A stretch of 64,000 bases of DNA, from the NCBI GenBank assembly GCA_963573305.1, contig OY754336.1, positions 1,736,001 to 1,800,000 on the forward strand, written 5' to 3'. The DNA is from Pyrrhosoma nymphula (lineage: Eukaryota > Arthropoda > Insecta > Odonata > Coenagrionidae). Under the pieces are notes generated by a model. The model did no database searches, was not told the DNA's origin, and was given only the letters and a program-made list of their open reading frames with translations. Position numbers and translations under genes: made by a program. Positions 47,311 to 59,306 of this stretch are shown piece after piece. Each line of letters starts with the position of its first letter. Position 1 is the first letter of the stretch.

Positions 47311-50300
47311 GAAGCCATGTATATTCATGGTTGAAGCATCTAATGCTTTCGGGATTGTGCCAATCGCCAACAACCTTCATGAAAAGTATTAAAATAAATC
47401 ACATGAATTGACCAGAAGATTGTTTGCGTGTCGAAATTACTCATACGTTTTCGGTTTAAACTGCTGTAATTAACCCTCTTTTCCTAAGTGTATTCCTTTT
47501 TTAAGCTAAGGTACTAATGTACACGTGTCTTTTTATTCAGAATATTTTTCCAAGGATTTGAAGCAATGAAAGAAAATGCTAAAAATTAATGTTACCGTAT
47601 TGGCAGGATTCAGGTGTAGTTACTCGTTACGGCAATCCAGTGGGCTTCTACTCATTAGTCTTCAGAAACACCTGTATTCTGTGGACCTTACTTTTTACTA
47701 CTGGAAAGTTTGTGGAAAATTTGATGAAATATTGTCTAACTTTATACTAATCGTCTTTTGCTGGAATTGACCCTTTTTATTAGCTTAGAACTCTTGTTAC
47801 TATTTTTTGCCCCTTTATATATGTTATTCAATTTGTGGACATTTGGCACATATTATTTGGATTTTAAATTTAAATATGATCTTTATCGCAAGAGATTGAT
47901 GAAGAGCATCCAATTTTCAGTAGCATAAGCGCCTTCAGCACCTCTCTTTTATCTCTCCATGCTTTCTACTTCCCTTCACGCCGTCCTCTTCCTCTCCCCT
48001 CCACCTCCCTTTCTCCTCATCATAGCCAGTGTATCTAATCCTTTTCATCCTATTCTTTTGAATTCTTGCGTCTTAAACATCTCCTTATCATCTGATTTAT
48101 TCTAATATCCCTGTGCAATTACTAACTTCTACCTTGTAACACTTTTTTATCAGTTTTCATCCATATAAATTCCAATTCTCCTCCGTCAGTATCCATGCAT
48201 AAAAATCCTCCAAATCTTTGCGCTTCCTCTTTTTTAACTGGATAATGAAAAATCTCAAAATGACTTGTAGAAATGCTACATTATCCTTGCTGGGATTAAA
48301 TGCATCTCATTCCTAAGTTAATCCAAATCCTGGAAATAATAGATGAATACTCATTCATCCCCTATCGTTAATTGGCGGGTAAAATGCTCATTTATGTGTG
48401 GAATTTACTCCATTTTAAATATTTCCTATCCTGACCCTGTGGAGGTTTGCGCTTGTGATTAGATTTCCTTACTTTCAATTCGGATAGCATTATGGGTGGA
48501 CTTTGATTGCATTACTTATCGCGCGTTTCGCAAAGATTGAATCCCATTTGTTTCTTTTTGAATGCCTACTTTGATGATGATTTAAGGCATATATTTATAA
48601 TAAGTGAATATGTAATCCGCTTTTTTTATCTTTCGTTTACTGAAAGCAGTTAAGCCTAGATTTTTTTCTATGACGTAATGAAAGGTCATCTGGTTTATTG
48701 GTAAATGTTGCTTCGGCCGTGAAATGTTGAATGGTCGATTTACCAATTTCCAGTTTTCTTCCTTTCGAATATATTTTTTTTGGCATTACAGGGAAAATCT
48801 CACTTCCAGGTGTCTCATCTATCCTTATGTTTTAACTGCTTCAGAGAATATGTACCGGTGAAACTTGATGCACAAGTTGTCTTGAAATCGCCTTGATCGC
48901 GTGGGGTCGAATAATGAATCCGCCCACTAGTGCTGGGGAATGGGGATCATTATTTTTTAGGGAACGACCATCTTAGTTTCTCACTCATTACCAGCAGGGA
49001 TCTTGTTTCAGACCCATTTCATTCTTGCTACATGGTGGCTACGTAGTTTAGGCATTTGGTTTCTTTTCGTGGGCAGCGTATTAGTGAGTAAACTGAACAT
49101 GTCATCCATCTCTGCGATCATTGGCAACAATGTGATACTTGGAAATCGGAAAGCCCGTTCTTGTAGTTAATCTACCTGACTTCAGATTCTCGCCACCCCT
49201 GAATTACGGTGCTCTTTTTTTTGCAGAAAATGCGAGCATAGAAGATCCAGAAAGACAGATCACTTTATATTTGTTATTACTTTTTCGAGCCAAATGTTTA
49301 AATGGAACTCGGGTTGAACTTGTTTATAGCTTGGATATGAATCGAGGGTTTTTGTAGTAATTAAGTACACGTTTAGTTGGAAAAATTCCCTTTCCTCATC
49401 CGCTTCCGTATAAGCGTCCCTCTGCCCAGTCCATTATTTTGCTTCTGACGCAAAACAGATCTCCCGACCCTCATTTACATTTTTCGCCCTGTCTTCAATA
49501 TTCCGCCAATAGTTGTGATTCCTATGGAGCATGAAGGCCTGATGTGCGTTTCAGCATGCGATGGGAGAGCGTTGGCGACTTACAGATCATATTAGCCGCT
49601 CAAATCAAACCGCGGGTCTTCCGTTGTGTCTTGATTTAGAAATTGCTGGGTTTATGAATTGCACTTCAATTTTATTTCGCCTGCGTGAACAAGTGGATTA
49701 GCTGAGATTTAAGCAAAATTTTTTATTGCACATTATATGTATAAGACTTTTATGAGGAACAAAAGATGTGTTGCTTTCATTTCAATGCGTAAAGGAAATT
49801 TCTTAAGTTACGCCTAAGATTAGGAACTACGTCTTGCTAATTAATGCACTTTTTCTATGAGCCGGCGAAAAATCTCCCGCAAAGAGTATTTTACTCATCA
49901 TTTAGTTCCTTACTGACAAAAGCCTCTCGGATGTATTATTTCGTGATAGTGCATCTCAGTTGATAGTAATTAGTTGTAGTGGATGGAGTGATTGATATTT
50001 ATTGCAACGTAATTGTGCTCTAATTTATCTGGAAGGACCTTAAAAGTCTTCCTTAGCTTGAGAGAAGAAATGTGTTTTCTACTGGGTTGGTTTTGCAGGT
50101 TCACGTCTCATGGTTTTCTTCCTTTGAATAGAACCGAATTTCTGATCTGTAATTTTGCATTCAAATCGAATGGCAGAAACTATCTGCTTTGAATCATGGA
50201 TGAAAAAAACTTTATTACTTCACTTTCTATTACTAAACTCATTGTGCACTCTCTTTGCCAAATACGGCTAAAATGAGTAAACCAATTGGGTTGTTTTTTG

Positions 50301-50516
50301 GTCTGTGGACTCGCGATAGAACGCCTCAAGTTATTTTTACGTGGTTCTGTGATTCTGAATTCGTTCACGTGGTAATGTAATTCTAAATTCGATGCACTTA
50401 CATTGGTTTATATTGCATAAATGTATGACCCTTGTGATATTGGTATTTTTTTAGTAAGAATGTTTGACATGCTACGACGGCAAAGATCATTACACACATA
50501 CTGTCTGCCACTTGCA
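47311..50516. other. AT-rich noncoding stretch
   Basis: No gene recognised. At 49212-49226 CTCTTTTTTTTGCAG is a strong acceptor-like string followed by open frame, but no donor follows before the stop at 49357, so no exon is called. Confidence 0.4.
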
Positions 50517-50632
50517 GACAGGGGCAGCAGTACTCGGGTAAATAGAAGGATTACCCCTCCAAATTCGAACCGAGCCCAACGATGCTTAACTTTGGTACTG
50601 ATTGGGAACCAGTGTTTCCATCGTGGCAGGCC
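50517..50632 (-). ncRNA. 5S rRNA-derived sequence (5S pseudogene or 5S-headed SINE)
   Basis: On the minus strand GGAAACACTGGTTCCCAATC is followed by AAAGTTAAGCATCGTTGGGC, TCGGTT and TTTGGAGGGGTAATCC. These align in order with eukaryotic 5S rRNA (GAAAACACCGGTTCTCG..., GAAGTTAAGCAACGTCGGGC, CGGTTAGTACTTGGATGGGTGACC), covering the internal promoter A box and C box. The remainder (TACCCGAGTACTGCTGCCC) weakly resembles the 5S 3' end. The first ~20 bases diverge. Substitutions in both boxes make it unlikely to be a working gene. It may be an isolated pseudogene or the head of a SINE3-type element; no tail was found. Confidence 0.72.
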
Positions 50633-52311
50633 TTTTCCCCGCATTTGATATTTCTGCTTTAATTCTTGTTGGCGTTCTGGTATGATTTTGCTGTTATCAG
50701 GGTCATTATTCATGTGAAACGGAGAAAATTAATTAAATTTAGGCCGAGAATCGATTTAACATTGAAGTTTTGAAAGTAGGCGGAAATTTGAAGAAAAAGA
50801 AATAGATGTTATCGAGGAAAATAGTTTAAGGTGGCTCTATACTAACGGGGCTAAGAAGCTCGTTTCAGACGTTTCCCTCTAACCCAGTGACAGCTTTACC
50901 GTGACAGCTGGGTACTTACAATTTTTGTCTTCTGTAGATGAAGAGTCACTTTTTGATTTAAGTGGAGTAACTATTTCATGAAGTGGTTTTTTAAATGAAA
51001 AATAGCAAAACTTTGGTTTTTTTACGAAATATTTTGGTAATATTCGGGGGTACGTTGCGAAGGCTAGATTCCGAATGAGGATTTTCAGCCCACTTAAATC
51101 AAAGAATCGTCTTTTATATACGCAAATCATCAACAACCGTTGATACTGTTTTCGTATTAAGGGTATAGCAATGTTAAGCGTTCAAGCTTGCATTGACAGC
51201 GGAGTAGACCTTTTCCATCCCCACCCAAGGAGAATCGTTCCCCACTCAATTTTTGTCAACGCAGCCTTCACAGATTCCCGTTGGGCTTCTTCTACCACCC
51301 CAGTAGGCGACCACAGGCGGCGACCGTTAAGTTGAGGCGACTTGGAATTATAGACCCACCTTAAAACATAGGTGCTAGACGAGGGCTCTCTATTTATGAC
51401 ATTATCTTAGGAGTTATATCGAGAACGTAGCATGCTCTCTCGTTGGTGTGAAAAAAGCTGTTTCTGCGCTAATACTTATATGAAGATAGAGCAGATCATT
51501 AATGTTCTTCGACTTACGATTACCACTCGAGCCACATGGATGACCGATGCGTGAACATTTCGCTGTCTAATGAGTAGGTGTGGTGGCATAGATCCCAGTC
51601 ACGGCCTGATCCACAAATGCATGCACCCTCTGCGCCGTTTCCCTCTCTCTCTCTGAATCATCTGGGTGGTTATTTGCGTAAGTCGCATTCGTGCTAGTCA
51701 TTCGCGTCATTTGTCATTTCCCGTCGGCGTTATCGCCATCATCAGCCCCGCGCTAGCATAATTGAAAGGGAACATGTTACGAGGCAGGTACAAGAAACCA
51801 TCGCTCTTGCTGTGCAATCTTACGTAGCGTCACAAGACGTCATCGTCGCGTCAGTGGGCAAGGTGGCCTCCAATTTCTAAACTCCTAGAAAATGCAACCC
51901 ACTTTTTGCATCATATTTTTCTCATTGACTTTGACTCAATTTCAAATTTTCTCTCGATTTAGCAGTTTTTTTAAAGGATAAGAAGAGGTTGGGGCACTTG
52001 TGTAAAATAACGAGCTTAATTCTGTATAACATTTTAGAGGCCATCGTATGCTTCACTTAAAATAATGAAATTGTCACTTTAGCCCATTATTTTAATGAAG
52101 ATAAACTCGAATAGAATATTAATTGCAAAATAAATTCAAAACGGAATGTAGCTCTTGGCCGAGAGACACGTATTTTCCTGAGTTAAACCAAAAAGAAAAG
52201 TTAACTTATACGAAAAATGTGATTTCTTCAAATTCGGAGAGGCATTGAAAGTTTCACTCATGGGAATCGTAGCTAATACTAAGATGAAAACACCGAGGTA
52301 ACATGGAAAAA
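50633..52311. other. AT-rich noncoding stretch
   Basis: No feature recognised. Confidence 0.45.
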
Positions 52312-52482
52312 TGTTGTGGAAATTCTACGCTGTGGAATCTATTAATTTATTCCAACAAAACTGAAACATGAGAGCTAAGAACCTCGCTGGTACAATGACG
52401 AAGTTAGACGAGAACTCAGGAGGCAGCGGAAATTGCACACTATTCTCAAAAATACCACAGGATAGTATGTAGATGTAGTAGT
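52312..52482 (+). pseudogene. LINE family 1 relic C: linker fragment fused to the 3' tail
   Basis: The text reads KLKHES-stop-EPRWYNDEV and continues RRELRRQRKLHTILKNTTG, clearly homologous to the linker of copy B (KLKCDSKEPRWYNNDVRRDL, 14880-15010 on the minus strand). Directly after ACCACAG comes GATAGTATGTAGATGTAGTAG, the 3' terminal tail of the family. The whole reverse transcriptase and 3'UTR, about 2 kb, are missing between. It is either an internal deletion of an old copy or an aberrant short retrocopy. It has at least one stop codon. Confidence 0.85.
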
Positions 52483-54350
52483 GTTTTCGAGTTTTACGTC
52501 ACCAACCCACACTCATTACTGCTCCTCACCTCAATGATGGTCACCTCTATGGTCAGAATGCTGCGGGCATAGGAGTTAATTTTCTTTGCATTCAGTTGAA
52601 TTTTCGGATTTATCTTGAATAAAAATTTGCTAATCAAATAATCTCCCAGATCACTCGTGCTTTGAACCCATTTTCATCTCATTACGCCCGGAAATAATCG
52701 TGATGCTTGTATCATAGCAGCTGCTTGATAGATTGAAGTTACTTAAACAAACGTTTCAATAAAAATCTAGCTCTTTATGCGTGCATACCAGCAATATTAA
52801 AAGAATATCTATGAAATTATAAAAAACGATCTGATAAACACATATGAAGTTGAAGTTTACCGAGTAGATACTTCTTTTCTCTTGTTAAAATATCTCTACA
52901 CCGGAGATTGACACAACCGACCTTTAGTAAAGCGTGCAATGCTTGCTGGGAGAGGGAGGCTCTTCGTGTCCGTCGCCGGTCTCTCTTTGGAACGCGTGTC
53001 TTTGTCTCTTGAGCAGTTTTACTGGCCCAAAGTGGGTGAAACAGGTACAACGTATTGATGACGTTGAAGTAGTTATCTCTTGATTAAATGCTGAAGCAGC
53101 GATAAGGTTTAGTTAATCCTACCTATCAAACTGCTAAATTTATTTTTAAAATTTTTTATTCCGGTTTATTTTAATATTTTCCCGTAACTTTTCCTAGCTC
53201 GGCGAATATATTCTGCTGGATGGTATTGCGTTTCGGAGTGATATTAAATTTCATGCGTGTCGTTGCTTTTTGAATTTTTTTTTACTTATGCTACCAAGTT
53301 ACAGTAACGCCGGTCTCTCTTTCCTATGGCCGTCCCAATCGTCCGCCTTCCTCCCCCTGGCCGCCTGAACCTCCATAACCCAGTCGTCTACGCATGGACG
53401 GCGTAGAGGAAGAGTGGTGCGCGGCCTGCGTCATCCCCCACCCCTCTCATCATCACCAAGCCAATCGCGGACATTCGGAGAAGCGTCGTAAGATTTGAGG
53501 ACGTTATTCACCGTGGGCGGCACGTTCAGTTTTTTGACGTTAGCTGTGATGTAGGAATGAGTCTCGTCTGCGATACGGAAAGCGTTTCTCGTTTGGTTTA
53601 CTTTATCTTCCTCCGCAACGGGTCGGTGACGACGATAGAATTCAATGAAGCATGTTAGTTTCCATAGCGGCACGGAAGATGGGGCTTCCAAAATAAACAT
53701 GGACATAAAGTAGTATGACGTTCAACTGTACGATTGGCTGCAAGTCGAGAATTTTCATGTAGTAGAGTGCGAGTGCTTGGTAATAGCATAGAGTAAGTAT
53801 ATATAGAGTGGCAACGAGATAGGGAGATTCGGATATAACTTTTTAAATGATATTTTGGCCGATAGATGGAAGAGGTGTATCGAAGTAGCAGTATAAGCTG
53901 GAACAATCGAGCTCGGCTTTAACTTCGGCACACGGACACTTAATTCAATGTCGCTTCATTGAAACAACGTTCTAATGATACTGTCGGTATCAGTTTGTTT
54001 ATTAATCGACACATAGCAACGCATGTCAAGACCGTCGAGGCGTAGCCTCCGAGCGAAGGTTACGGTGGATACGGTCAAGCCGTCTGTGCAAACATTTGAA
54101 TTTTAATTTCGGAACAGATATAATCGTGAGGGTGAGACTAATGGAAACATGAAATCAATGTTGTTTTTAATTTGAACTCGGAAAAAAAATTATTCAGACG
54201 ATATTTAGAAACTACAGGGTTATGATCTTACTATATTTATTGTGAGTTATTCACTGAATCGTAAATGAATTATAAAGAAATCTGGTGTAGTCATATTTCT
54301 GTAATTTCTTTATAACTTCTCTTTTCTAAATTTTGCATTAATTCACTACC
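52483..54350. other. AT-rich noncoding stretch
   Basis: No gene recognised. A small stem (TTATAAAGAAAT and its complement) lies near 54270-54313. Confidence 0.4.
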
Positions 54351-54352
54351 TA

Positions 54353-54932
54353 TACGAGGTGTGATAAAAAATAACGGGAATTTTTGTTTTTCTTAAAGAT
54401 TATTTATTTATTAATCAATATCCTTTTGTTCCCTTCAAAGTAATCCCCCTTAGATATAATACACTTGTGCCAGCGGTTTTTCCAATATTTGAAGCACTTT
54501 TGGAACTCACTTTTCGGTATAGAGTTCAGCTCCTTCAGCGATTCTGTTTTTATCTCATCAACGGTGGCAAAACGTCGTCCTTTCATGGTTCTCTTCAGCC
54601 TCGGGAATAGAAAAAAGTCACAGGGGGTCATGTCCGGCGAATATGGTGGCTGAGAAAAAATACGCTTTGTTTTTTTAACCAAAAAATCACGAATAAGCAG
54701 CGAGGTGTGAGTGGGAGCATTATTATCGTCGTGGTGCAATTTCCACGAGTTGTTTTGCCATAATTCTGGGCGTTTTTGTCGGATTGCTTCACGCAAATGG
54801 CGCATTACTTCCAGGTAGTATTCCTTATTAATCATATGACCATGTGGCAGTAACTCGGAATTATTGGAAATCGGAATTATGAAGCCCGCGAAATTTATAA
54901 AATCCCCGTTATTATTTTAATCACACCTCGTA
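54353..54932 (-). mobile_element. Mariner element, internally deleted (580 bp)
   Basis: The ends TACGAGGTGTGAT (54353 onward, and its complement ending at 54932) form imperfect ~30-bp terminal inverted repeats, both followed inward by AATAACGGG-type text. TA dinucleotides flank at 54351-54352 and 54933-54934, the expected mariner target duplication. Full mariners are about 1.3 kb; this one lacks the N-terminal half of the transposase. It lies about 400 bp from the P-type transposase. Confidence 0.93.
54404..54862 (-). pseudogene. Mariner transposase, C-terminal half
   Basis: It reads SELLPHGHMINKEYYLEVMR, then WKLHHDDNNAPTHTSLLIRD, PPYSPDMTPCDFFLFPRLKR and SKGDYFEGNKR before the stop. This is the second half of a mariner transposase, carrying the second catalytic Asp (HHD, about residue 36-37 of the frame) and the third (PCD, about residue 73). 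A two-residue insertion in HH(DD)NNAP changes the usual DD34D spacing. The DNA-binding domain and first Asp are deleted; a repeated AATTCCGA near 54855-54880 may mark the deletion joint. The ATG at 54835 is internal. Not functional. Confidence 0.93.
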
Positions 54933-54934
54933 TA

Positions 54935-55339
54935 TTGCGATTTTACTAATTCGAAACGGATGTCGAAGAGTCGGATGATAATCCTACCGTACACTTTTGT
55001 GTTGCAAGGGAAAAGCTGTCGTCTATTTGCCATCATGGTTCATTTTATTCCAATGAAATTGGGCCGCAATATGTGCATAGTTTTTCGTCTCGCGAAAACG
55101 TACCTAACCATAAAATAACTTTATTGTGAAACTTAATTATTCATCAAGAAACAAATATTTTACGTCAAAATGGGGTAACATTTTGCCACCAAGATTAAAA
55201 GACACATTGGCTTTGATAATTATTCATTTAATTTCATAAAACATATGGCATCGTATAAATAATAATTTAAATATATTAAAAATTCATTTTTGTCTGAAAT
55301 ACGTGTGCCAGGGAAAAACATTGAATGTCATTAACGAAG
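54935..55339. other. AT-rich spacer between mariner and P-type transposase
   Basis: No feature recognised. It may include the 3' end of the P-type element, but no inverted repeats were found. Confidence 0.35.
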
Positions 55340-57850
55340 CTAATGATGTCCTAATATTCTTAGCTTACTATTCTGTTTTGATTCCATCATCTGTGAAACC
55401 ATCCATTTACAAGCCTTTTTTGTCATGCACACAAATAACAACTTTACCGAGAATTGCAAATGGTTGAAGCAGGCTCCTTCTGTAATGCACTTATCATACT
55501 TGTGTAACTTGCGTAGGGCATTTTTCCATAATATGCTGATGATATTTCTGTTGTGCATATTTTCCTCAAAACACTCTTCGAACACCCTGAACGCCTTTTT
55601 TCCTATTTTGTAAAATTTTTCTGAAGGATAGAGTAATCCCGAATTACCATCCCTTAAATTTGGAAATGTTTTATTGAGAATAAGTAATTGAGTTTTATCA
55701 GTTAAGGATCGCTTACCAACAAATATGTCCCTGCATTTGAAACACCTGGATTTCTCCAAGAGCATCTTTACTTAATATCCTAGAAAATATGTTTCAGAAC
55801 ACTGCTGGAGACTCACTGTCTCAGGCTCCTTTGCCGGGAGGCCAAAAACTTCATCTTCAGATGATGAACCTAAATAGTCATCTTCTATGCATTAATTGAA
55901 ATTCGTAATGCAGAATTTGCCCCCACCATCATCTCCCACCTTATCTTCGCCTTCTAACTGAGCCATAGAGTCCTCATCTATGGAGTAGCTTCCAGTTTGG
56001 GGTTTAATAAGTTTTGCAAAGTCACTTGCCTGTAGCTAGCCCGGAAAGCTTTTACTGTTGGGTTCCTGTTAAACCCGCCTCTCCCGCCCCGAAAGAAATT
56101 TTCCAGTGGGTCTTGATTTAATCGACCTGTTAAAATTTATTTATTCCTTAAATCAGTAAGTAAACCAAGAACTGATGATATTGTCAAGACAAATCCGTCA
56201 AAGCAAGGGGGGCGACTGTTATTCACTTTTTTTAGTGTCTTAAATATTTTGATTCCTTCATTTATTATTTTTAAGATACATGTATTATTAATCGAGAGGC
56301 CACTTTTGTTTACATTAGCTGAATATAAACGTTTACTATTAAGTGCATCGAATAAATTATTGACGGTTTCCAAAAAGTATGCAGTGGGAAGATCAGAAGA
56401 TAAATGTAGTTCTCCAGTGGAATGACGGGTAATTATGGCTGCTGCTGTAGAGTAACTGAAAACCTGTGTTGCCAGCTTAACATACATTTATTGGAAGGGA
56501 TTTGGACATATATGTGCTTGGGTTACCTTACAAAAGGCTCTGGTGGTTGTGCTGGAGGTATCTCTTTCGTACACTTGACGAATATTTTCGAAAGAAAGTA
56601 CTTTATCATTCAGAATAAAATCACTACTCAAAATTGTTTCTGAGAGATTTAACTAGGTGAGGGATATCATACAAAACAAAAACCTATTCATCGTCAGCCT
56701 GTGAGAATGGCTTCTCAATTGACAAACACCAAGGTCGGCACTATTGTCTTCCTATTCACGCTCGCTTGATCACAGGTGAACGCTCTTGGTCTTAAACCTA
56801 TGGAATAAAGGCGCTGCCAAATCAAAATGAGAACCTTCTTGAGATCTCCGCTGTTAATTCCACGTTCAGAGATGAAGTATGCTGCAGGTATCTTCCATTG
56901 GGAATAGAAACCTCTCACCAAGAAAACTCCTGCGTATTTTCCCAGTTTCATCTTTCTTCCAAGGTGGCCCATATCTACAAAGCCCTCTATCAAATCCAAA
57001 GATGGCGAGTATTGTAAGTTTGACATTAGTGCCATTTCATCAAATAATAGTACATAGTCTCGGCTATCATCTGGCAGTGTATTTATCTTAATTTGCAAAC
57101 GTTTAAAAAATAGGTCATCGACACTGGCTAAGCACTTTGATGATCGATGAATCCAGTTCCGTACCGTCCGCACCGCAGGTAGGACTAATTTTTCCAAAAG
57201 AAAGCGATATGCTGCTGGTGATTTGAAATATAATGCAAAGGCGAATTCCTGCTCGTCCTTTTTCCATATCTGTTTCTTCTTGTGATGGTATTGTAGTGTA
57301 GTTGGTAGCATTGCCTCCTTTGACTTAAAAGTATTTGGTGACAACGACCCATCATGGAGTTTTTGTCTTTCAATTTTCATCTTAAGTTTCCTAACTATGT
57401 AGCTATCTTTTCTGGCTTCCTTTCTTGTTTTCAATATATTATGTTCGGATATGGTTGGTGTACTCTCATATCCCCAAATTCTTTCAAGACCAGGGGATTC
57501 TATGACAGTTGGAGATCTTATTGGTGTTAAAAATGAAATTTCAGTCATACCCACATTAATTGGACTAGTTGGAGTTGGTGTCCATGGCGCTCCATACTTT
57601 TGCTATTTTCCCCGGAAAAAACATCATGTGATCGCGTTGGTGATATTCGGGGATTTAGTTTCAATTCAAAAGCGTCTGCAACTGTAGGGATTTCTTTTAA
57701 CGGTGTTTTATCCGGAGTAGCCAGTCGAGGAACAGCATATTTCTTTAGGCGTCCACTCGGCAGTAAGTCACATTTGGTAAAATGCAGTTCACATACTGAT
57801 TTTAGAGTGAGTTCTTTTTCCAATAGGTCAAATAAATCAGGGTTCCCTGT
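55340..57850 (-). pseudogene. P-element/THAP9-like transposase (multiply broken)
   Basis: Minus strand, N to C. An exon begins after ...TTTTTTTAAACAG at about 57851 and gives NPDLFDLLEKELTLKSVCELHF and GRLKKYAVPRL, the second half of a THAP zinc finger (C-x2-H and AVP box). After a frameshift near 57600 comes the RNase H-like region with LLFDEMALMSNLQY, EGFVDMG, GVFLVRGFYSQWKIPAAYF and CDQASVNRK. Then, in other frames, VFVLYDIPHLVKSLRNNF, NDKVLSFENIRQVYERD, YVKLATQVFSYSTAAAI, LTGRLNQDPLENFF with GGFNRNPTVKAFRA (about 56130-56050), and a C-terminal segment with CFKCRDIFVGKRSL ending at 55340. At least three frameshifts and several stops (for example near 56688, 56490 and 56137) show it is dead. 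The exon with the first two THAP cysteines was not found. Terminal repeats were not located. Confidence 0.9.
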
Positions 57851-59300
57851 TTAAAAAAAAATAAATATTTTCAAAACGCCTTTTAAGATTAGATAATCTT
57901 CAAAGTTATTGAAGAAGTAGTTAAATAGTTGAATTTAGGCAAGTCTGGTAATGTTATGCTGGGTTACTTTCATCAACTTAAAATGCCACCGTAGTTAGAA
58001 AAGTTACAAGCTTTTTACAAATAAACTTACGGTGATAGTGCGCTTAGAGTCTCAGACATTATTAGCGTCCCCAGAATTATCTACACATATATAATTGGTC
58101 TTCCATTAAACAGTCGCCTAAAACTTTTTTAATTACCGTATTCAACTCTCGAATTTACAGCTACTAAAATCAGTTTACATATTCTCTATGGAAAAGACAA
58201 TATTTACTTATCATTTTCCAACCACCCAAAAAACAGCTGTTGGGGGCCGATTAAGGGAATAGAGTAACAACCACAATTGGAATGCTAATACATCGAATAT
58301 ATGAACTTTGGAATATTTAATACCTGCCAATTTAGGTAGTTGGTCTCAAATCAAGGAGTAGTACGGGAATTTTTCAAACAAGAATTCAAAATAAGCATAT
58401 ATTTTAAAACATTACAAGGAAACAGATGAACCAGAAATACTATTGATTTTTAGAAATCCAATAAAGTGTATTATATTAAATTAATACATATTTATATTGC
58501 TCCACTATGTTCCGTGACAAAAGTTTAAATGAAAGTCAAATAATATTTACCTCTTTGTATTATATTACTTCCCTAAAGTCAAGAATTTATTTTATTTACA
58601 ATCTTGATGCATTACATCGCGATACATTACCACGTGAATAATTATTCCGCCCATTCTTACATTTTAACGCCTAATGACTAGCGGTAAATATCGTCTTGAT
58701 GTAGTTAATCAATTTCTCGAAAATATTTTTGTAAACCTGCTTAGTGATTTACTAGAGACAAATGGCACAAATTAAAACTTTAATTTCAGGACATCATGCG
58801 CACATCTTTTGAATTTTTGAATACCTACTTATTTCAAACTTCTTTAACAACGGTTTTTCATCTGCATCCATGAGATGCATTATACCATCTTAAAGGAAAA
58901 CATTTAACAATCTTCATTTGCAAATAAAATTGTGTAACGACTACATATTGCCATTCCGAGTTAGTATTTTTACAAGGAACTGGGCAAAAGACAGTATTAA
59001 ATAAATGGTCAACCTTGAAAAGTAAATTGGAATAAAAACTACTTTACTCATTCAAACATGCGATACGTTGTTTCATAGAATTTATGACGAATAAAAGTTT
59101 GGTATTAATATGACTTACAAAGAGAAATTTACGGTCCTAATACCACAGAAAATTTAGAAAGAATATTATAGTATACTTAGAAGTATTTGAATGACGCTTT
59201 ATGTCTACTCGTGCTGTCGATCACTAACCCCACCTTTCGTCAAAACGGACACAAATAATCAATGCTTTAAAGCGTGAAAAAATAACACTTATAACAATAG
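57851..59300. other. AT-rich stretch, probable intron/upstream part of the P-type element
   Basis: Directly upstream (minus strand) of the THAP exon. A donor-like ACCGTAAGT occurs near 58025-58033 on the minus strand, but the frame it would join has a stop just before it, so the missing exon remains unidentified. Confidence 0.3.
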
Positions 59301-59306
59301 AAATTA

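Noticed and set aside
49227..49357. Exon after CTCTTTTTTTTGCAG
   Set aside because: The acceptor is strong but no credible donor precedes the stop codon, and the product has no recognised similarity; a terminal exon cannot be argued without more evidence.
58025..58033. Donor for the missing first THAP exon
   Set aside because: The phase required by the acceptor at 57851 places a stop codon just before this donor, and no C-x(2-4)-C pair was seen upstream.
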